Shown: positions 1 to 12,698, counted from the first letter of the stretch. The stretch: 64,000 bases of DNA from Eremomyces bilateralis CBS 781.70 (GCF_010015585.1 NW_022985067.1:1562940-1626939); one strand, 5' to 3'. Program-made: numbers and translations. The notes: a model not told the origin generated them from the sequence alone.

Positions 1-2419
1 ATGGCGATACCACGCTCAACGCTTGCGACCTGCACGCGTAACGCGTGCGTCTCTTTCATCGCCACTGCACTTAGCCATCGATAGAGAACTCTTCCCCATC
101 AATGTTTCCACCCGCAGGGTGGTTATTATGGGAATCCAGCCGGGAAATGGAGGTGCATGGAAATAGATTTATCACTATAGATCATTCGACCTACGACTTA
201 CAGTATTATATTTTTTCTAAATATTGATTGAGTTGGGGTTTTGGGGGCAGGTTTCTTAAGTAGGAAATGGAATCGGTGATAGATGGCTCTGGATGGTTCT
301 AGAAGAGTTGTCTCATTCTCCACCACGCAGGAGTGGGGGGTCGTCTTACGCCTACACGCTAGATTGAATCACACTGTCCAACTTAGCTCGCTCTTTGCTT
401 TAGGACTCAATCATTCTGAGGTGAAGCTCGTGATATTTCATTGGAAAGCCATATACTACGATTGCGATGTACCGAATCCCAATCTAACTGAAACGAGATC
501 CTCAGCCGCTCAAGATAAGCAGTAAGTTAGCCTATAACTTCTCTCTACAAAAGTGTACCTGGAGGTTTGGAACCGGAGTTTATCGTTCGTCAAGTCAGCA
601 ACCCACCGATCAGCAACCAAAGCCAAGTAAGATATCAAAACAAGGCTTCTTCCAGGGCGGCTAAGAGCGGTTCTGGATTCTGCACGCAGGGGAATCCACT
701 GTGCTCCTGAAGTAAGTTAGGCTTCACCAGCCACAGATCATAGACTGGGCAATGATACTAGTTGACAACTAAAATAAATTTCATTACTGACTGTGTACGA
801 CCAAATAGTTATACGTTACTCGAATAAGCATACTGCACTAACCAGGATTGTCCATCGTTTCGACTGGAAGTACCTACCTGCATGCCGAACTTGAGCAATC
901 TTGCACGGCACGGCACGGCACACACATCGTTCATGATGATTTATAAATATGCTCATGTAACCGTACGGCATGGATAATGATATTTAACTGGTTTTACAGG
1001 CAATTAGATTATGATGGTGATGCTGTAATTGAGGATGTCTGGATTGAGGATAAGACATGCTGTTGAGAAATCAGGCGAGAACATAACCACGCACATGTAT
1101 TTTTCCAGTTTGAATTTGTCAGCATGTTCAGAAATGGCTATGGAGAGCGATTCATTTGAATTCATCGAACTCTAATTGCGTATGTCTGCTGTGGATTGCG
1201 TTGAACTCGAAGTACCTAGGAAATTGCCCGTCAGACAGGGATGCCCGCCACGCAGGGAGGGGGGTTAGTATCCCCATGCCGAAAAACAATTTGTCGAAGA
1301 GTCCGAACCCGGTTGGTACGTGGGAGCCGACCACCCAGGAGTCACTGCAAACGATAGAAGATAAGATCATGCTGGTATTTAATGTTCTTTCGTATTAGAC
1401 AGGCCTTAACTAACTCTTGCAGTACCGAGCATAACTCTTTATCTAGTGTCGTTGCAAGTATGGATATTCGTTCTTCGATCGTTTTCTCGATAGGAGATGG
1501 TTATACAGAGGCAGAATTCTGGTATAGGGAGGTTTCACGCTGATGGGCGCGACCTCGCCGGCGCTTTACTCGCATGGAGGCAGATCAGGAGATTGATCCT
1601 CGGCTTGATGATTCGAGAGCAGTTTTAAAACTCTAGTTACAGAATGAACAGTTAGAAATTTGATATTTAAAAGCCTTAGGACTGTTTAATAAACCCTTAT
1701 CTATATTTCATCAACTTCTGGAGCCCGCTCAATTTCCCCGTATGATGTTTTTCGCCATCTCGTCATTTTTCCCAAATCTCATCATCTGGCGTCCATACAA
1801 ATTTTGCAAGAGTTTCTTAGACGGTATGGATACCCAAGACAATAGTTTTCACGTGACTAGTTTTTACGCTAAACATGGGTTTAATCTGGTTACGGTTTAG
1901 ACTAACCGGGGTCATGGCATGGGTAACGTCTGAGCCCAAGCTGAGATAACCTTACCCTGATTTTTTGCTCTCCAGTCCGTGTCATCCGGGTCCATGGCGA
2001 TCTCGACCACTGGAGCCATTCCGGACTTGGTGGATAGGGCATCGGAATGATTCCGAGGATGTCAAGTAGAGAACAGTGATGCTCGAGTAGTATGAGATGT
2101 CTACTTACGAGACAAGGTCAACTTCGGAAATGCGGTTGCTTTGTTCCCAACAGAATATTGGCGATAAATTCCTTGTTTGTTTGGGAGCGTTTGCTTGCAG
2201 TGAAGTTGAACAGCGCCTGGCTGGCCAGATCAATGAGTGACTTGATGCCTTAATTCCTTAAGTCCCAAGTTGATGCCTGATGATAGCTCCCGTCCCCTCC
2301 TCCCGTCTGGTGTCCCAGTCGCTGCCCCGTCACAGGATTTTCTCCAGGATTTTCTCACGCCGGGTTTTTTATTTCCGCCCAATGGTTTATTCGAAAATGA
2401 GCAAAAGTTTTCCATCCAA
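1..2419. other. Gene-free left flank
   Basis: I see no supportable gene here. Short reading frames occur on both strands and overlap each other, as at 1152-1398, with no recognisable domain, no consistent splice signals and AT-rich surroundings. A tiny CGGCA tandem lies near 904-921. The stretch could hold promoter DNA for a gene outside the window. Confidence 0.5.
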
Positions 2420-2502
2420 TCCCGGTTGGTGTAGTGGTAACATCTGAGCTTGTCATCAGACAAGGTTCGCTCGAGCCCGGGGTTCAATTCCCCGACCGGG
2501 AG
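2420..2502 (+). tRNA. tRNA-Asp (GTC) with a 12-nt intron
   Basis: The sequence folds as a full cloverleaf. The seven-pair acceptor stem is perfect (2420-2426 with 2495-2501, discriminator G at 2502). The D arm has the AGTGGTA loop. The anticodon stem pairs 2445-2449 with 2469-2473, and the T arm is CGGGG-TTCAATT-CCCCG. The anticodon GTC lies at 2452-2454 and reads aspartate codons. A 12-nt intron (about 2456-2467) sits after position 37, the canonical site for splicing by the tRNA endonuclease. Its exact edges can slide by one base. The internal B box GGTTCAATTCC is at 2481-2491. Confidence 0.93.
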
Positions 2503-2508
2503 CGTTTC

Positions 2509-2514
2509 TTTTTT
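2509..2514 (+). terminator. RNA polymerase III T-run terminator
   Basis: A run of six T residues begins seven bases after the tRNA discriminator base. This is the usual Pol III stop signal and fits the tRNA-Asp gene just upstream. Confidence 0.8.
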
Positions 2515-3822
2515 GGCTATTTTGGGGAGGTGGATGGGGAATAGGAGGGGGTTCTTTTTTGTGCAATGTGCAGACGGTGTTAGTCACTCGTGGGTGACTG
2601 GTGTGAACCGTGAAGATGAGGTGGAATTTGTCGATCGGATGGACCGTGGGCTTTCATTGTTCATGTTTTTTTGCCCTGAACATCATCTGATGAATTTCTG
2701 GATATCAAAATTACTGATCTTCGCAGATCCTCTCCTCTTTGCGGTTGTGAGATGTCAATCCAAATGAGATTACCTGACGTCTCCGTCCGGATTCACATCA
2801 GCCGTCCAGCGAACTCGCTCCGTTCAATACCAGACACCGAGCTCCGATCATGGGCGTACAGCCTCGGGAGAAACATCCCTCTCCTCTTGCCCAATGCTTG
2901 CTATCACAATCAATAGACGTGTCACAGGGACGAGAATGCATAATTGTCCGGAAGGCAATCAACCTACTCATCCATCCACTCGCCCACTGTGTCGAGGCAA
3001 ATGCTAAATGCTCGAGACATTTGTCGACGGAGATGGTAGAGTGGGGGGTCTAACATGTCCGCGGTTTCTTTATTTCCTTTCGCCTGGATCGGGTCTTTGG
3101 TTGGATTATCCTCTGGCATTGCATGTGTCTTGTTCGCTGGCGTGCTTTGAATCCTTTCATCACCTCCGATCAAGTCCATCATATGCTTCCATGCCCTCGA
3201 CTATTTATCGAGGCTACGATCCATCGACCTAACAGACGTCGAACGGCGCTGTCAGATGATTTCACGAGACAAAGAACCCACGGAGTCTAACGTGATGTAA
3301 CCATTATTGCTTCGATAAAAGGTGTCGACTAAAAACACACATGAACGCTATCATATCCTCCATTTTCTCCCGTTTTCCGTGTTGCTCCCACAATCCCTCC
3401 TCCGATGACCACCCAAGCTGTCCACCAAAAATGAGAAAACAAGAAAAGAAAATGACCCCTGAGGGTGGGTAATCTATGCCAGATCCGCATATTATGCGGG
3501 GCTCGCGCCCCCCTTGGTTCTGCGGTCGCAGAAGTCTAGAATGTCGTCCGTGTAATGTATAGTCCGTTCGTCCAGTTGGAAATGCTGAGGAAAAAACCGA
3601 CATGATAAGCCGCGCGTGGTGACGGAAAGAATCAAGAGCCGGGAAGGGGAAAGGGAAGAGAAGGACAGTGAGGTGAAGAGAAGGATATGAAAGAGAAGAT
3701 CGGCCCGGAAGATGAATCTATGGTGAGTAACAGTGCTGGAATGGCGAAGACGTTTAAACATCCACCAACTTCGATACGTTCCTCGGAAACGAACCCGGCC
3801 GACAAGCGTGTCACCGCTCAAC
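2515..3822. other. Intergenic, no gene seen
   Basis: This stretch lies between the tRNA and the 3' end of the HMG-box gene. The small reading frames overlap on both strands and match nothing I recognise. The right part should contain the 3' UTR of the minus-strand HMG gene. Confidence 0.45.
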
Positions 3823-5636
3823 TTATGGCCCTCCGTCGGCCGCCATCATCCACTTCTCAAACTCGCTCCCCCCATCCTGCGCCGGTCCCAACCCATGATC
3901 CGGCTCCCAATCTTCCAAGCTAAACCTCTCCCCCATCTTATTCTCCCCCATCTCCAGCTTCGACGGCTGTGCCCACTGCCCCGCTCCGTCCAACTGTGCC
4001 ATCAACGCCGGGTCGAGCTGCGGCTCCTGCAGATGGCCTTGGTGAGGCTGGAGTCCGTGGCTGGAGGGCAGCGACGCCGCGACGTTCGACTGCACGGGGG
4101 TTCCGGAGCCGGAGTGCACGTTGAAGAGCTGCTGTTGCGCGGCGTTGGGGATGCCCACGATGGCGCTGGGGGAGCGAGAATGGGGTGGTTGCTGCTGCGG
4201 TGGTGGGAGGCCTGGTTGCTGTGACTGTATGGGCATCGGCGCGAGCTGCGGATGGTGAGGATGCTGTTGCGCCGGTTGAGGAGTCTGCATCATGGCGGGG
4301 TGATGCACACGATGGAGCATGACGTCTTCTACTCCGGGAGTGCCGCCGCCGTACGGGTGCACCGATGTTTGGTGGTAGTACGGCCCGTATGTGCTGGTGA
4401 GGGGGCCGGGATTGCGGATCGCAGCCGGGGGAGGCTTGCCGGCGTTGGTGGCTTCCCAGCTACTGAGTTGGAGGCCAGAGTACATCCGATTCTGGAGTTC
4501 CTGCACCTGGGCCGGATCAGGAGCGATGACTGCGTGGCCCGAGTGTACGGACGGGGAGAATTGACGGCGCTTGGAACCGCGAGTCCCTCGACGACCGTGG
4601 GGACTCCAAGCGCCATCAGGATCGTCGAAGTCGGTGACGCCGTCGAAGTCCTCTTCGGCGTCGGACACGGAAGTTCCTTTTCGCTTCTTGTTCACGCCGG
4701 CTTTGGAGGGGGAGAACTTGTAGTTGGGGTGCGCGTTCTGGTGGTTGACCCGCTCGATTCGCGCCCATTCGTTGTATTGTTCGCGAATTTCCGGAGGCTC
4801 CAGAGGCCAGGACTCGCCGCTGATCGAGGAGACGACCTGGTGATTGTTTTGCGTGCACCATTCTTTGGTGCGGTCGGCGAAGGCGCTGCGGTAAAGCATG
4901 AAGGAGTTCATGGGCCTCGCGACGTAACCTTTTCGCTTGGCCACCTCGGCTCGTCGTTCTTCAATCGAACGGTTCACCCACGCTTCGATATCGCGAAGGG
5001 GGAGATGTGCCATATGCTTTGTTAGTTCGCTGAGAGGTTCCGTGAGGCGCGGGGTCTTGCGTTTTTCGCCCTTGGCCTTGGTCTTCCGGGAGCGAGGCGC
5101 GGGAGACGACTTGGTGGTACCGGCATCTCCATGAGGCGAGGAGGATGGAAAGCTGTGTACGGTCCCGGATCGGATATGATGGCTTCCGATCTCGCTATTG
5201 GTGGTGGAATGCGGTGTGGGGGGAGTGTTCTGTAGGCCATGAGGGAACTTTGGAAGGTTAGACTGATCACGAAACAGGCTGCGTCAATGCTTACTGGCGA
5301 TGCGGTGTAGGAGTGGTGGCCATCATAAAAACCATGGTCTCCATGACCGTAGTTCTCGATCGAAATACCCAGTCCGACATCGTGGCCGTCATACTGTCCG
5401 TCATATGGATGCGGAAGATAGGACTCTGCAGTTGACTGTCCATACATAGGAACCTGGTGCCCGGCGTCTCCATTGTTCATATCGAACGCATACTGATGGT
5501 TGGCATTGTGCTCAATAATATGATGCAGATCGTAGTCCTGATGCGCGGATGGTGGCGTCGGTGGATGGGGGTGCGACATGGTCACTGTGCTGAGCATTTT
5601 CTCGGACGATACCGAGCCTCTTTTCCCGGTGCTCAT
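3823..5636 (-). CDS. MAT-type HMG-box transcription factor
   Basis: The model is two exons, 5636-5295 and 5229-3823, giving 582 residues. The 65-nt intron (5294-5230) has a GTAAGC donor, a CTAAC branch point and a TACAG acceptor, and it joins the frames in phase 0. The HMG box spans about residues 217-290. Visible motifs are RPMNSFMLYRSAF, then SGESWPLEPPE, then EWARIERVNHQNAHPNYKFSP, the pattern of the MATA/Ste11 branch of HMG boxes that bind DNA sequence-specifically. The region before the box is His/Tyr/Gly-rich and the region after it is Gln/Pro-rich, typical of activation domains. The closest known roles are in mating and sexual development (S. pombe Ste11, Podospora PaHMG5). Orthology to one of these is inference. 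Upstream lies about 3.2 kb of gene-free DNA, which suits a developmentally controlled regulator. Confidence 0.88.
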
Positions 5637-8600
5637 GAACTAATTCAAAGGCGGAGACAGTGGACTTAGATGCGCTCTTTCAAATGGGTCAAAGTCCGAG
5701 AAAGCCAAGAAAAGACTTGACGAACTTGTTGACGAACTTGTTGAGCCTCTTTTGGATCAAAGCCGTAAAGGATTGAGTCTGGTCACTGACCCCAGGCCAG
5801 GAGGAACCTTTGCTTTAAAGGGTTTCAAAGTGCTGCTTGGGTATCTTAGATGGTCTCTGGTGGTCTGATAGAGCGCTACCCTGGAAACGGTCAGAACTGG
5901 ATCGATTGCAGGTACATCGCAGGAGTAAAGATGTTGGTCAACTTGAGCGGATTTAACTCTAGTAAACATGTTTTGCAGGTGGAACAGTTTGTGATTCTAC
6001 CTCATTCTCATGCATGTTCAAGCAATTGTGAGATGCGCAAGAAGAGACTCTTTACAACGAACCTGTCCCGGGTACTTGCACGATTTGCTCTGACAACTCC
6101 ACAGCAACGGCAGCGCGCTCCTCTGGATCAGTCAAGCTCACTCCTCTATGCAACCCTTCCTCTCATGCCCGCCACAGTCACGAGTGTCTTAGAATTACGC
6201 GTCGTTGTTTCAACACGATGAAAAGAAGCGGTTTGGTACTATTCTCCTTTGTTGGGTCGGGGGCAAAGTATCAACGAAAACTTTGGTGAAGGCAAAGCAA
6301 GAGAAAGGGAAGAGGGAGAAGTAATATGAGCTTCCTTTGTCTGAGAACGGAAGACTTCATTGACAAGTATTTGTAGGAAAACAACCCGACGCAAGAGCGA
6401 AGTCGACCGGCTTGTGACCAAAATGATCGCATCCCTCTGATTTGACTGAAGACGGCCGCCATCTACGCAGTGGGCCGCATTCGTGGTGGTTTCGGTCACT
6501 TTCCGCATTAGGAATGATTGTGGCTGTTTTTCGGTGGACGCCTCCTCGCGGAAGTGCTACAGTGGGAGACAGTCCTCCAGGTGCTTGCTCGTACTATCGC
6601 AGTCTTCGCATCATTTGCGCGGACCGACGCGTTGCAGATCTTCCAACTTGACGAAACGCTAGAGCCAAGGGTATATCGGAGCTAGGGAAGGGAGCGGAGG
6701 ATATCCAATGGAGTTCACCAATATGGTGGGACTCTACCATCTCGCGTCGGCCTGTGGCAATGCCACTAATCTCCTTAGGATGCGGTCATGGCGTCATCAG
6801 AGTCCGTTGGGTCGGTCCGTTCCCATGAATCCACTTGAGCGACAGATCTGAAATATCCGGTCGTTAATATTTGGACGGAGCCGCCATGAGATATGCTGTG
6901 ATGCTCCCATGATCCTGCTACCGTCGAGCATCCCGAAATGGAAAGGTTCTGGAGTGTACTTGTGGTTGCACAATGCCGCTTTCGAGGATCTGATGTGCAT
7001 TCCTCAGGGACCACACCCATCACCCAAAAAATGGAATGGTGCGTACCAAATCGTGGCCGGGCCAGGTCACCCTGATTCTTACTTTTTGCTGCGTGCGGAT
7101 GGGAAGCGCCTCGCCGTTTCAATGAGATCATCCGAACTTAGTGCCGGGGAGCTTGTGCGCCGTCTTCCCTGTTGACGGAGAGTTTTCCAGGTCGGAGGTC
7201 CGGACCATGTGCATAGCGCGACTTACAGCGGTTAGCCGCATGACATGGCCGTCCTTGGGTTGGTGGGAGAGGTGGAGATGGCGTCGGATTGGCTTGGTGT
7301 CAACCTGACGCTCGGGGTCTCACACAGATATCATGGCTTGATGTGGGTGTGCAGCATCTTTTAGTTCACCGTGTACTAGGTGGGTGATGATCTGCCGACC
7401 AACCTTAACGGTTATCAACAAATGATAGGAAAGCTTGGAGGGGACTTGGCCGTTCAGATCCTACATGCAGTGTTTGCCGGATGCTTCAAACCACTTACCG
7501 TGATAGTAATTTGGAAATCATCGGATCTAGGTACTTGTCTCAGATGTCGTTGGCCTGCATGTCACTTTCGGTACCATCCTCCATATTGGTGAACACCAGA
7601 GCCGCAGAAGTGTTTCAACCTGAGCGAGACAAGGGTTCGGATAGATGCTGATAGATTAGCTAGGTGTACCACTTGGCAGATCTCAGCATCTCCCAAGGGG
7701 CAAGCGTGGATCATGGCAACGAGGCGTGCGATTTGCAACCGATCAACTCAGGCCTCAGGGAGAATGTCCCGGTCGACGGCAGGAGGGGCAAATACGGGTC
7801 CATGCCAGCGATTCTAAATGTGGTTTGGAGCGAGAGACTGCGAGATACTCTCGGTTGCTTCCGGAGAATGTTGCGCGACCCGGGAAACGGAGACTGGGGC
7901 GTTGGTGTAACCTCCCGCATTCCCATTTCGGAATATGGAAGAAGTGGATTGGCAGCGGAAAACAGTGGGGAATTTGCAATTTGCAGGTTCTTCTTCTGCT
8001 TGGTTTCGTCCTGTAAACGCAGTCTCCCATTCCCATGATGGAAATCGTATCGGAAAGATGCATTCGACCAGGATACGGGGAATTCCGCTTGATTTCAGCC
8101 ATTTCCTCGCTCTTGTTGGTTCTCGGCCCATTCCAGACCGTAGAAAGACAGGATCGTGTTGGGTGTTCCGGATCCGTTCCCCCCTAAACTCGTATGTCAT
8201 TCCAAGTATGAATCGGACAAGTGATGCAATGGCCTCGACTCCGCAAGCCATGCGTACGATAGCGCGGTTGTACGAAACTACAATAGGGATGGGAAATGGA
8301 GAACGAGATGGAGGACAAGCAGTTATGGTACGATGTATATTGCAGAATCCGATCTGTACCAGGGGTCCCTTGGGGGGATGGCGTTACATTGAAGTCCGAA
8401 TAATTGACTGGTCCCAGACTATTGTATATAATGGGGAGAAATAATTTGAAATGAAGCCATTCGGTTGTACATGACATGCCCTCCGCATAATCCCCGGATC
8501 ATGCTCCTCAGTTCTCCATCATCCCTGCGCCGTTTGAAGTTTCGCATGGAGAAATATAGATGCCTCAGGCAGTCAGGAAAATGTTGATATAGTGCGCCTC

Positions 8601-8849
8601 AGGCAACAGGGCAAATATGTATGGCCAGCTAAAACGATGTTCTGATTGGCTGGACGAAATCATACCCCTGCACTTCATGTTTTCTTTGGAATGGAGATGC
8701 GTCTCCATTTTTAAGCTTTAGATATCGGTTCAGTTATCACGACGACTGAAGTACTAATGCGATTAATGCCGGCCACCTGCTTCTTGACTCCTGATATCCG
8801 GTCTCTAAAAATGAGAAGATGATCCAATAATCACCCGCTCGTGTCCAAT
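5637..8849. other. Long gene-free promoter region
   Basis: No supportable gene is seen in 3.2 kb. Reading frames at 6775-7175 and 7664-8444 overlap on opposite strands and in several frames, with no domain and no coherent splice pattern. The stretch separates the divergently transcribed HMG-box gene and RRP42. Two CCTTTGT cores occur (TCCTTTGTT at 6245-6253 and TTCCTTTGTC at 6332-6341). They resemble the core bound by Ste11-type HMG boxes, so autoregulation is possible but unproven. Confidence 0.45.
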
Positions 8850-9989
8850 ATGCCAACTCAAGCCTCCATTAACGCCCAGGCCCAGGTCTTCCTCTCCCCC
8901 GCCGAGCTCTCGTATCTGCATTCCTCGCTCACGCTGAACCCGGCCATTCGACCCGACGGCCGCTCCTCCACCCAATTCCGACCGCTGGTTGCGGAAGCCG
9001 ACATCCTCTCGAACGCCAATGGCAGCGCGCGCGTCTGCTTCGCCGACGGCACCGAGGCGGTAGCCGGGGTCAAGATCGAGGTCGAGAAGACGCAGGATGC
9101 GTGGAAAGCGGCGGACGCGGCGCTAGACGTGGACGATGGGGAGGAGTACGAGGAGGGCAGAGGCTCTAGGCGAAAAGCCGATCTGAGCGAGGATGTGTGG
9201 GTGGAGACGCACGTTGAGATCCCGGGATATCGAGAGGACGATGCGCTGCCGGTGTTCCTCGCTGGGATTCTGACGGAGGCGCTGCTCGCCAGCGGAGAAC
9301 TGAAGCAGAGACTGTTCATCAACCGGAGGTTTCATTGGAAGCTCTACGTCGATATCCTCCTTCTCTCGCAGCCACTGTCGTATCCCCTTCCGCTGCTCTC
9401 ACTTACCACACACCTAGCCCTCCTGTCCGCGCGGGTCCCGCTGTTGATATCGCAGGGCGAGGAGGATCCCCTGTTCAGCGACGACTGGGCGGCGGCGACG
9501 TTGCTGTACCCGCGAACTGGCGCGGTGGCCGGAGACAAGCCGCCGATCACCCTGCTTGTGGTCACGATTGGGGAGAACATCATCTTCGACCCGAGTAAAG
9601 ACGAGCTCGCCGTCGCGGAGTCCGTCGTGGCCGTATCATTAGACGAACCATCGATATCACCAGCCGCCCGGTCTGGAAAACAGAAAGCAAACCCACAATC
9701 GCGACGGAATCTACGGCTTCTGTCATTACGCACCATCGACCCGCCATCACATCTCACATCGTCCGGCGTTCCCACTTCGCTCGGCATGGAGACCGGCGCC
9801 GACGATTTCGGCACAGCGGCAACCAGTTCGGAAGCGATTGTCGCGCGGGAGGGACTCGATCGCGGAGAGGTGTGGAGTCCACCGCGGGGCGGGTTGAAGC
9901 GGAATATGGTCGTGAAAATCATCAAAGAGTGCACTTCCGAGGAGGGGGTGGGGCAGGAGGTCATTCGTGCGCTGGCGGCGGTGGGGTGA
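8850..9989 (+). CDS. RRP42: Exosome complex subunit Rrp42 (RNase PH-like)
   Basis: This is a single-exon gene of 379 residues starting at the first ATG (8850); the same frame is open a few codons upstream but from GTG. The N-terminal block (LSPAELSYLHSSL, then IRPDGRSSTQFRPL, then ILSNANGSARV and ADGTEAVAGVKIEVE) matches the Rrp42 family. It is one of six RNase PH-like subunits forming the ring of the eukaryotic RNA exosome, which processes rRNA and degrades RNA in nucleus and cytoplasm. Ring subunits of this type are non-catalytic in fungi. The protein is longer than the yeast homologue because of an acidic insert (about residues 92-115) and a Ser/Gly-rich tail segment. Its 3' end faces the convergent TPR gene with a gap of about 175 bp that holds a short CAAC tandem. 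Confidence 0.9.
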   Translation: MPTQASINAQAQVFLSPAELSYLHSSLTLNPAIRPDGRSSTQFRPLVAEADILSNANGSARVCFADGTEAVAGVKIEVEKTQDAWKAADAALDVDDGEEYEEGRGSRRKADLSEDVWVETHVEIPGYREDDALPVFLAGILTEALLASGELKQRLFINRRFHWKLYVDILLLSQPLSYPLPLLSLTTHLALLSARVPLLISQGEEDPLFSDDWAAATLLYPRTGAVAGDKPPITLLVVTIGENIIFDPSKDELAVAESVVAVSLDEPSISPAARSGKQKANPQSRRNLRLLSLRTIDPPSHLTSSGVPTSLGMETGADDFGTAATSSEAIVAREGLDRGEVWSPPRGGLKRNMVVKIIKECTSEEGVGQEVIRALAAVG

Positions 9990-10164
9990 ACAGTTAGACG
10001 AACGAGGTGAAGCCCAACTGCAGAAAAAACGTCGACTGGACTTAAAACAGAACTTCATGTACCTATATACATGTCGGAGCCGAGCACATCGCTCTCCACC
10101 AACTGAAGCAACGCCGCTGCAAACCACCTGCGCGCAAACAACCAACCAACCAACCACGAATCCC

Positions 10165-11086
10165 CTACGGATTCTGATCAAACCCCATGCTATACCCCCC
10201 CGTCTTCTCATCCTTCACGAACTGAAAGTTATTCGTCGATAGCCCGAACGGCTTCAAGATCCCGTTCCCCAGCTGCTTCAGCTTCCCCATCACCTCCGCC
10301 ATCTCGTTCTGCTTCGCCGCCTCCATTTTCGCCGGCAGCGCGCGGCGCGCGAGGTCGAGCGTTTTGCGGTCCTGGGAAGAGAGGGTGGAGAGGGTGGAGA
10401 GATAGGTGTAGTCTAGAATAGAGGAGTAAGTCGGCCGTGTTCACATTGCCGCGGTGGATTTATTAATGGAATCGTGAGATACGCGACGTACCTTGGTCTG
10501 CGCCCTCCAAATCCGCCCACTTCCCCAGTTGCATCCTCGCGTTCGCCCGCCGCATGAGCGCCTTGGTACGAATCCGCTGCACATCGTCGACGGTCCATCC
10601 TAACCTCTGCAACGTCTCCATCGGCGTCTCTCTAGCCTCCGAGCTCTCCTCCTCTCCGTCCTCCACTTGTTCCTCTTCCTCTTCCGCCTCCGATGACTCC
10701 ACAATCGTCGTCGCAACCTCTGCTTTTGTTTCCCCATCCCCCACCCCCTTCTCCTCCACCCCTCCCTTCCCTGGCATCACCCACCCATCCACCCTCGCCA
10801 ACCCCTCCAGCGCCCCTTCCGCGCTCTCCATCGCCTCCCTCCACTGCTCCAGCCTCACATGGCACGCGGCGATGTTGCTCCGCAGGACGGCGATCTCGTA
10901 GTCGAGGTAGGCGGGCAGCGGGGCGAGCGCGCGGAGGTAGCCGGTGAGGGCGGCGTCGTAGGCGCCAGTGGTGAAGAGGTGGTTGGCGGCGGTTTTTTGG
11001 GTGGTGGAGGTGGCGAGGAGGGGGGATTCGGAAGTGGGGGGGAGGAGGGCGTAGGAAGCAGGAAGTTGGGACGACGGTGAGGACAT
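10165..11086 (-). CDS. TTC1-like tetratricopeptide repeat protein
   Basis: Two exons, 11086-10492 and 10412-10165, code for 280 residues. The 79-nt intron (10491-10413) has a GTACGT donor and a TTCTAG acceptor. TPR repeats occupy about residues 30-110 (AANHLFTTGAYDAALTGYLRAL, broken into A and B helices) and continue after an acidic Glu/Ser-rich spacer at about 145-165 (RTKALMRRANARMQLGKWADLEGA). The C-terminus LKPFGLSTNNFQFVKDEKTG followed by GYSMGF is the signature end of TTC1/Tpr1 proteins, which are cytosolic adaptors that bind chaperones such as Hsp70/Hsp90 and Ras-type partners. It shares a 364-bp divergent promoter region with the HAD phosphatase gene and is convergent with RRP42. Confidence 0.85.
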
Positions 11087-11450
11087 GGTGGGTGGGTGGT
11101 ATGGTGGATATTTACCCGTGGATAGGTATATGATATGAGTTTAGGGTTTCCAGAGTTGGAGATGGGATGTTGGATGGTTGATCATGGATGGTGGACGTCC
11201 CCAATAATGCGATTCCTGGCCACGGAGGCCTTCCCGAATCCGGAAATATATCCGCCACATCGATGTCTTATCATGGAAAGGTATCCTGATATATTCACCA
11301 CTACTAGTCACCAGTCACTGCTCAAGATCCTCAAGTGGTGAACTCAATCCCCCCTTTAAGAAACCCCAGACTTACTGTCTTCAACACCATAGCCAGAAAA
11401 CAAATTGTGATCTATACCAAAGCCTATTCCTCATCCCCCCATCGTAAACC

Positions 11451-12381
11451 ATGACCTCCCCCCGAGGCCTCCCGCGCATCCGCGCCTGCATTTTCGACAT
11501 GGACGGCGTGCTCATCGACTCCGAAGACCTCTACACCGTCGCCGTCAACAAGATCCTCGCCGCCCACGGCAAGCCCAACCTTCCCTGGCACATTAAAGCG
11601 CAGCTCCAAGGCCGACCCGCGCTTGAAGTATGTGAACCCTGAGACTACCCAGCCCAATCGATCTCCAAAGCCCCGGCAGTACATATCAAACAGCAACTAA
11701 CCCTCCCTTCAGGCCACCCGCATCTTCCACACCTGGGCCCAACTCCCCCTCTCCACCACTGAATACACCACCCTCCTCCACGCCCACCACACCGCCCTCT
11801 TCCCAACCTGCCGCCCCCTCCCCGGCGTCGAACCCCTCCTCACCACCCTGGCCACCGGCACCGCGCCCCCCACCCGCATCGCTCTCGCCACTAGCTCGTA
11901 CAGCGGCACCTTCGCCCTCAAAACCACCCACCTCGCCCACGTGTTCGGGAACTTCCCCGCCGACTGTCTGGTGAAGGGTGACGACCCGCGCATCCCCAAA
12001 GGACGCGGAAAGCCGGCGCCAGATATTTTCTTGGTGGCGTTGCGGAGCGTGAATGAGGGGTTGGAGAAGGGGGAGGAGGCGATCCGGCCGGAGGAGTGTT
12101 TGGTGTTTGAAGATAGTGTGCCGGGGGTGGAGGCGGCCAGGCGGGCGGGGATGCAGGTGGTCTGGGTGCCGCATATGGGGTTGTGGGGGGAGGTGAAGGG
12201 GAGGGAGGGGGAGGTGTTGGCGGGGTTGACGGGGGAACATGTGGAGGAGGCGGAGGTGGTGGCGGAAACGGGGAGTGGAGGGTGGCCTGGGAAGAAGGGG
12301 GACGCTTGGGGACGACGATTGGAAACACTGGAGGGGTTCCCGTTCCATGAGTACGGAATAACGATTGAGGAACGCAAATAG
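11451..12381 (+). CDS. HAD-family phosphatase, pseudouridine-5'-phosphatase-like
   Basis: Exons 11451-11627 and 11713-12381 give 281 residues. The 85-nt intron has a GTATGT donor and a TTCAG acceptor, phase 0. Motif I IFDMDGVLIDSE carries the nucleophile Asp16 and acid/base Asp18. Motif II is ALATSS, motif III is the Lys of KGRGKPAPDIF, and motif IV is VFEDSVPGVEAA. The KGDD...GKPAPDIFLVAL block is typical of HDHD1/GS1-type enzymes, for which pseudouridine-5'-phosphate or related sugar phosphates are known substrates. The exact substrate here is inferred. The 3' half of the gene is strongly G-rich on the coding strand. It is convergent with the p23 gene and divergent from the TPR gene. Confidence 0.87.
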
Positions 12382-12698
12382 AGGGCGAAAGAGAGAGAGC
12401 ACTCGGGATGATTAAATACCACTAAAGTTCAAGACAGAAATTAGAGGTCAAGGAGCGGTTGAATGGTCAACGAGCAAGGTACTTTTGCTTTCTACATCCA
12501 CAGCGTCGCCAAAGGAAGCGTTTCATCGGGTACGGTATATTAAATATGTGACGATCCATTCCGCCTAAACCCGAGTTCCAGAGATCATGACATCCAGCCA
12601 GGCCAGGCAACCGAGGGCCCTAACGGTCCCTCGCTTGAGGAATCATGTCTGCGGCCGTCAATCCATCGTTGCGCCATTTCCTCTCGTCCCGGACATCT

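Noticed and set aside
1152-1398. Two opposite frames of 72-80 residues covering the same bases
   Set aside because: Mutually exclusive, short, no similarity recognised.
4252-5025. 257-residue plus-strand frame opposite the HMG-box exon
   Set aside because: It is the mirror of the well-supported HMG-box coding sequence on the other strand; no domain, and its composition follows the antisense codons.
7664-8444. Overlapping frames of 124-169 residues on both strands
   Set aside because: They overlap in several frames, none has a domain, and no splice pattern favours one.
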